Part shown: positions 62,415-64,000 of the stretch, piece by piece
Numbering within the stretch: position 1 is the first letter of the stretch
Layout of the letters: every line of letters starts with the position of its first letter
Source of the DNA: Clostridia bacterium
GTDB lineage: Bacteria > Bacillota > Clostridia > Christensenellales > Borkfalkiaceae
Direction of reading: 5' to 3'
NCBI GenBank assembly: GCA_017468085.1
Contig: JAFUJR010000034.1
Span: forward strand, 1-64,000
Length of the DNA stretch: 64,000 nt
Program-made: the position numbers and the translations under genes
The notes under the pieces: generated by a model
Seen by the model: only the letters and a program-made list of their open reading frames with translations
The model's database searches: none
Told to the model about the DNA's origin: nothing

Positions 62415-63698
62415 ATGAAGAAAACAGTAAAACTTATGTGTGGTGCGTTGGCGCTTACTTCTGCGCTCGGTTTCGTTGGGTGCAGCTGTGCTATGGACGA
62501 TGCGGGGGCAATCAAGCTGACGGTTTGGGTGTCGGAGGCGGATAAGGCGTTTGCAGAGGAAGTCGCAAAAGACTTTAAGGCGAAAAATCCTGACAAAAAC
62601 TATCAAATCGTCGTAGACATTCAAGGCGAGAACGACGTCGCAACCAGAGTGTTAAACGACGTGGAGAACGCCGCGGACGTGTATTCGTTCGTCAACGACC
62701 AAGTCCCTAAACTTATCAACGGCGACGCCCTGGCAAGAATCGCAGGCGACAGATTGACGCGCGTGTCGGAAGCAAATTCCGAGCAATCGATGCAATCGGT
62801 TACCATTGAAACAAACGGCGAAAAAGCGGTATACGGTATGCCGTACACGGACAACACTTTCTTTTTGTACTACAATAAAGCGGCGTTGACGGAAACGGAC
62901 GTAAAGACGTTCGACGGTATTTTGGCAAAGTGCAGCGCAAACAAGCAGTTTGCATTCCCTATGGCGGACGGTTGGTATACGAGCGCTTTCTATTTTGGGA
63001 AAAATCTCGGCTATAGCGTAACCTACGATGAGAATTTAGCCGAAACGAAGATCGAGTGCGATTTCGACAACGAGACGGGTGTAAAAGTTACGGAAGCCAT
63101 GTGGAGCTATGCCCAAAACAATGGGTTTAAAGCAGACGCAAACGATTCTAAAATCACGGCGGGATTTGGCGACGGAAGTATCGTTGCCGCCGTTTCGGGT
63201 ATTTGGAACAGAAAGGCAATTGAGGACGCGTTAAAGGAAAATTTTGCCGCAGTCAAATTGCCTACCTATACGTTGGGCAGCGGAGAACAAACGGGAGAGC
63301 AGGTGCAACTCGTTTCTTTTGCCGGCTATAAGGCGATGGGGGTAAACAACTACTCCAAAAATAAGACGGACGCGTTGGATTTTGCAGAGTTCTATACCAA
63401 TAGGGAAAATCAAATTAAGCATTACGAAGCGCGCGGCCTTGTTCCTACGGATACGGAAGCGCGTAAGGACGAAAAGATACAAGCGGACGTTTGCGCAAAG
63501 GCAATTACCGAACAGTTGAATTACAGCAAAACGCAACTTAACGTGCCTTCCACGCTTTGGGTGCCTATGGAGGGCTTGGGTTCGGCAATGATCACGGGGG
63601 CACAGAGCGGCTCGTTCGACTTGCAAGCGCAATTAAAGGCGTGCGTGGACGCTATTAAGAAAACCACGACGAAAAATACAGACAACGGCACAATGTAA
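62415..63698 (+). CDS. Maltodextrin-type ABC transporter substrate-binding lipoprotein
   Basis: 427 residues behind GGGAGGAAAG. Lipobox FVGC (Cys about 23). Periplasmic-binding fold class I-sugar: LTVWVSEADKAFAEEV, YGMPYTDNTFFLYYNK, and a helical C-terminal half. The sequence resembles MalE-like proteins of Gram-positives. Anchored outside the membrane, it delivers maltose, maltodextrin or a related oligosaccharide to the permease encoded 19 bases downstream. malQ upstream supports alpha-glucan as substrate. Confidence 0.85.
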   Translation: MKKTVKLMCGALALTSALGFVGCSCAMDDAGAIKLTVWVSEADKAFAEEVAKDFKAKNPDKNYQIVVDIQGENDVATRVLNDVENAADVYSFVNDQVPKLINGDALARIAGDRLTRVSEANSEQSMQSVTIETNGEKAVYGMPYTDNTFFLYYNKAALTETDVKTFDGILAKCSANKQFAFPMADGWYTSAFYFGKNLGYSVTYDENLAETKIECDFDNETGVKVTEAMWSYAQNNGFKADANDSKITAGFGDGSIVAAVSGIWNRKAIEDALKENFAAVKLPTYTLGSGEQTGEQVQLVSFAGYKAMGVNNYSKNKTDALDFAEFYTNRENQIKHYEARGLVPTDTEARKDEKIQADVCAKAITEQLNYSKTQLNVPSTLWVPMEGLGSAMITGAQSGSFDLQAQLKACVDAIKKTTTKNTDNGTM

Positions 63699-63716
63699 AG
63701 AATATGGGGGAGAAGG

Positions 63717-64000
63717 GTGAAAAGTAAAAGTATTATCAAAGCGGCTGGCTTAAATCCAATAAAAGCGTTGTTGGCGGCATTGAGAGGCGGCTCTGTTTTC
63801 ACCCGTCTCTCCTTTGTCGTTATGGGTTTTGGACAAATCGCGCGCGGACAGATATGCAAAGGAATAGCGTATATGGCAACGCAAGCACTGTTTATCTTGT
63901 ATATGATATTTTTCGGCGGCGGATACATCAGGCAACTCTTTTCGGGTAATTTGGGTACTCGTCTTTCGGGGGAGAGTTGGAACGAAGCGTTGCAAATGTT
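63717..64000 (+). CDS. ABC sugar permease, MalF-like (3' end outside window)
   Basis: The frame opens at GTG 63717, behind GGGGGAGAAGG, and is still open at the window end (94 codons). The N-terminus FVVMGFGQIARGQICKG and the first membrane segment ALFILYMIFFGGGYI are typical of Gram-positive MalF-type permeases, which start with such an extension before the transmembrane domain. It should form a channel with a second permease beyond the window. Confidence 0.75.
   Translation, partial: MKSKSIIKAAGLNPIKALLAALRGGSVFTRLSFVVMGFGQIARGQICKGIAYMATQALFILYMIFFGGGYIRQLFSGNLGTRLSGESWNEALQM

Noticed and set aside
1-64000. CRISPR arrays, insertion sequences or prophage
   Set aside because: No regularly spaced repeats, transposase or phage structural genes were seen.

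Overview
The window looks like a chromosomal piece of an anaerobic, low- to mid-GC, Gram-positive spore former of class Clostridia (Bacillota), probably an uncultured gut lineage. The evidence is: sporulation genes yabP and yabQ beside a divIC-like gene; the murB-PHP-whiA-dnaE-pfkA order typical of clostridia; lipoprotein signal peptides in place of an outer-membrane system; consensus SigA promoters (TTGACA-N17-TATAAT); a class A RNase P RNA; a DinR-type SOS box; and oxygen-sensitive enzymes (Re-type citrate synthase, HdrABC, many Fe-S proteins). The species cannot be named from sequence alone.

Layout. 1-13.5 kb: exported proteins and lipoproteins with modular surface domains (DUF4838, Big, GLUG, InlB B-repeat, His/Cys-rich modules, metallophosphatase) plus one cytoplasmic DUF6259-type protein, suggesting a glycan-related locus. 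13.6-15.6 kb: SGNH hydrolase and a PLP histidine decarboxylase-like enzyme. 15.6-18.3 kb: LysR regulator, PLP homeostasis protein, SDR enzyme. 18.4-23 kb: Re-citrate synthase, aconitase and isocitrate dehydrogenase, the oxidative half of a split TCA pathway leading to 2-oxoglutarate. 23-28 kb: phosphoglucomutase, an unusual ROK protein, NagA. 28-36.5 kb: murB, PHP, whiA, dnaE, pfkA and a pfkB-family kinase. 36.5-37.5 kb: a small Cys-rich protein and a membrane protein.

37.6-50.3 kb is the main discovery. One promoter and no internal terminator cover malate dehydrogenase (LDH fold with the malate-type Arg), fumarase, HdrB-HdrC-HdrA, FlxD-FlxB-FlxC-FlxA, a two-subunit soluble fumarate reductase, and an AspT/SucE-family transporter. 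Together they describe a reductive path malate to fumarate to succinate to export. The terminal reductase is encoded with an NADH-oxidising FlxABCD-HdrABC module, so it may be a cytoplasmic, NADH-driven, electron-bifurcating fumarate reductase. With 18.4-23 kb this gives both arms of a split TCA pathway.

50-64 kb: lipid kinase, tRNA-Ser(CGA) with an adjacent repeat element, pyruvate kinase, RNase P RNA, a lysine-free Cys-rich protein behind a SigK-like promoter, a YihY-family membrane protein, an SOS-box-controlled helicase, a TtcA-like enzyme, yabP-yabQ-divIC-ppx, a membrane metallopeptidase, 4-alpha-glucanotransferase, and the start of a maltodextrin-type ABC transporter cut by the window end.

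All calls come from reading sequence and translated frames by eye. Family names rest on motifs, length and context; no database search was run.
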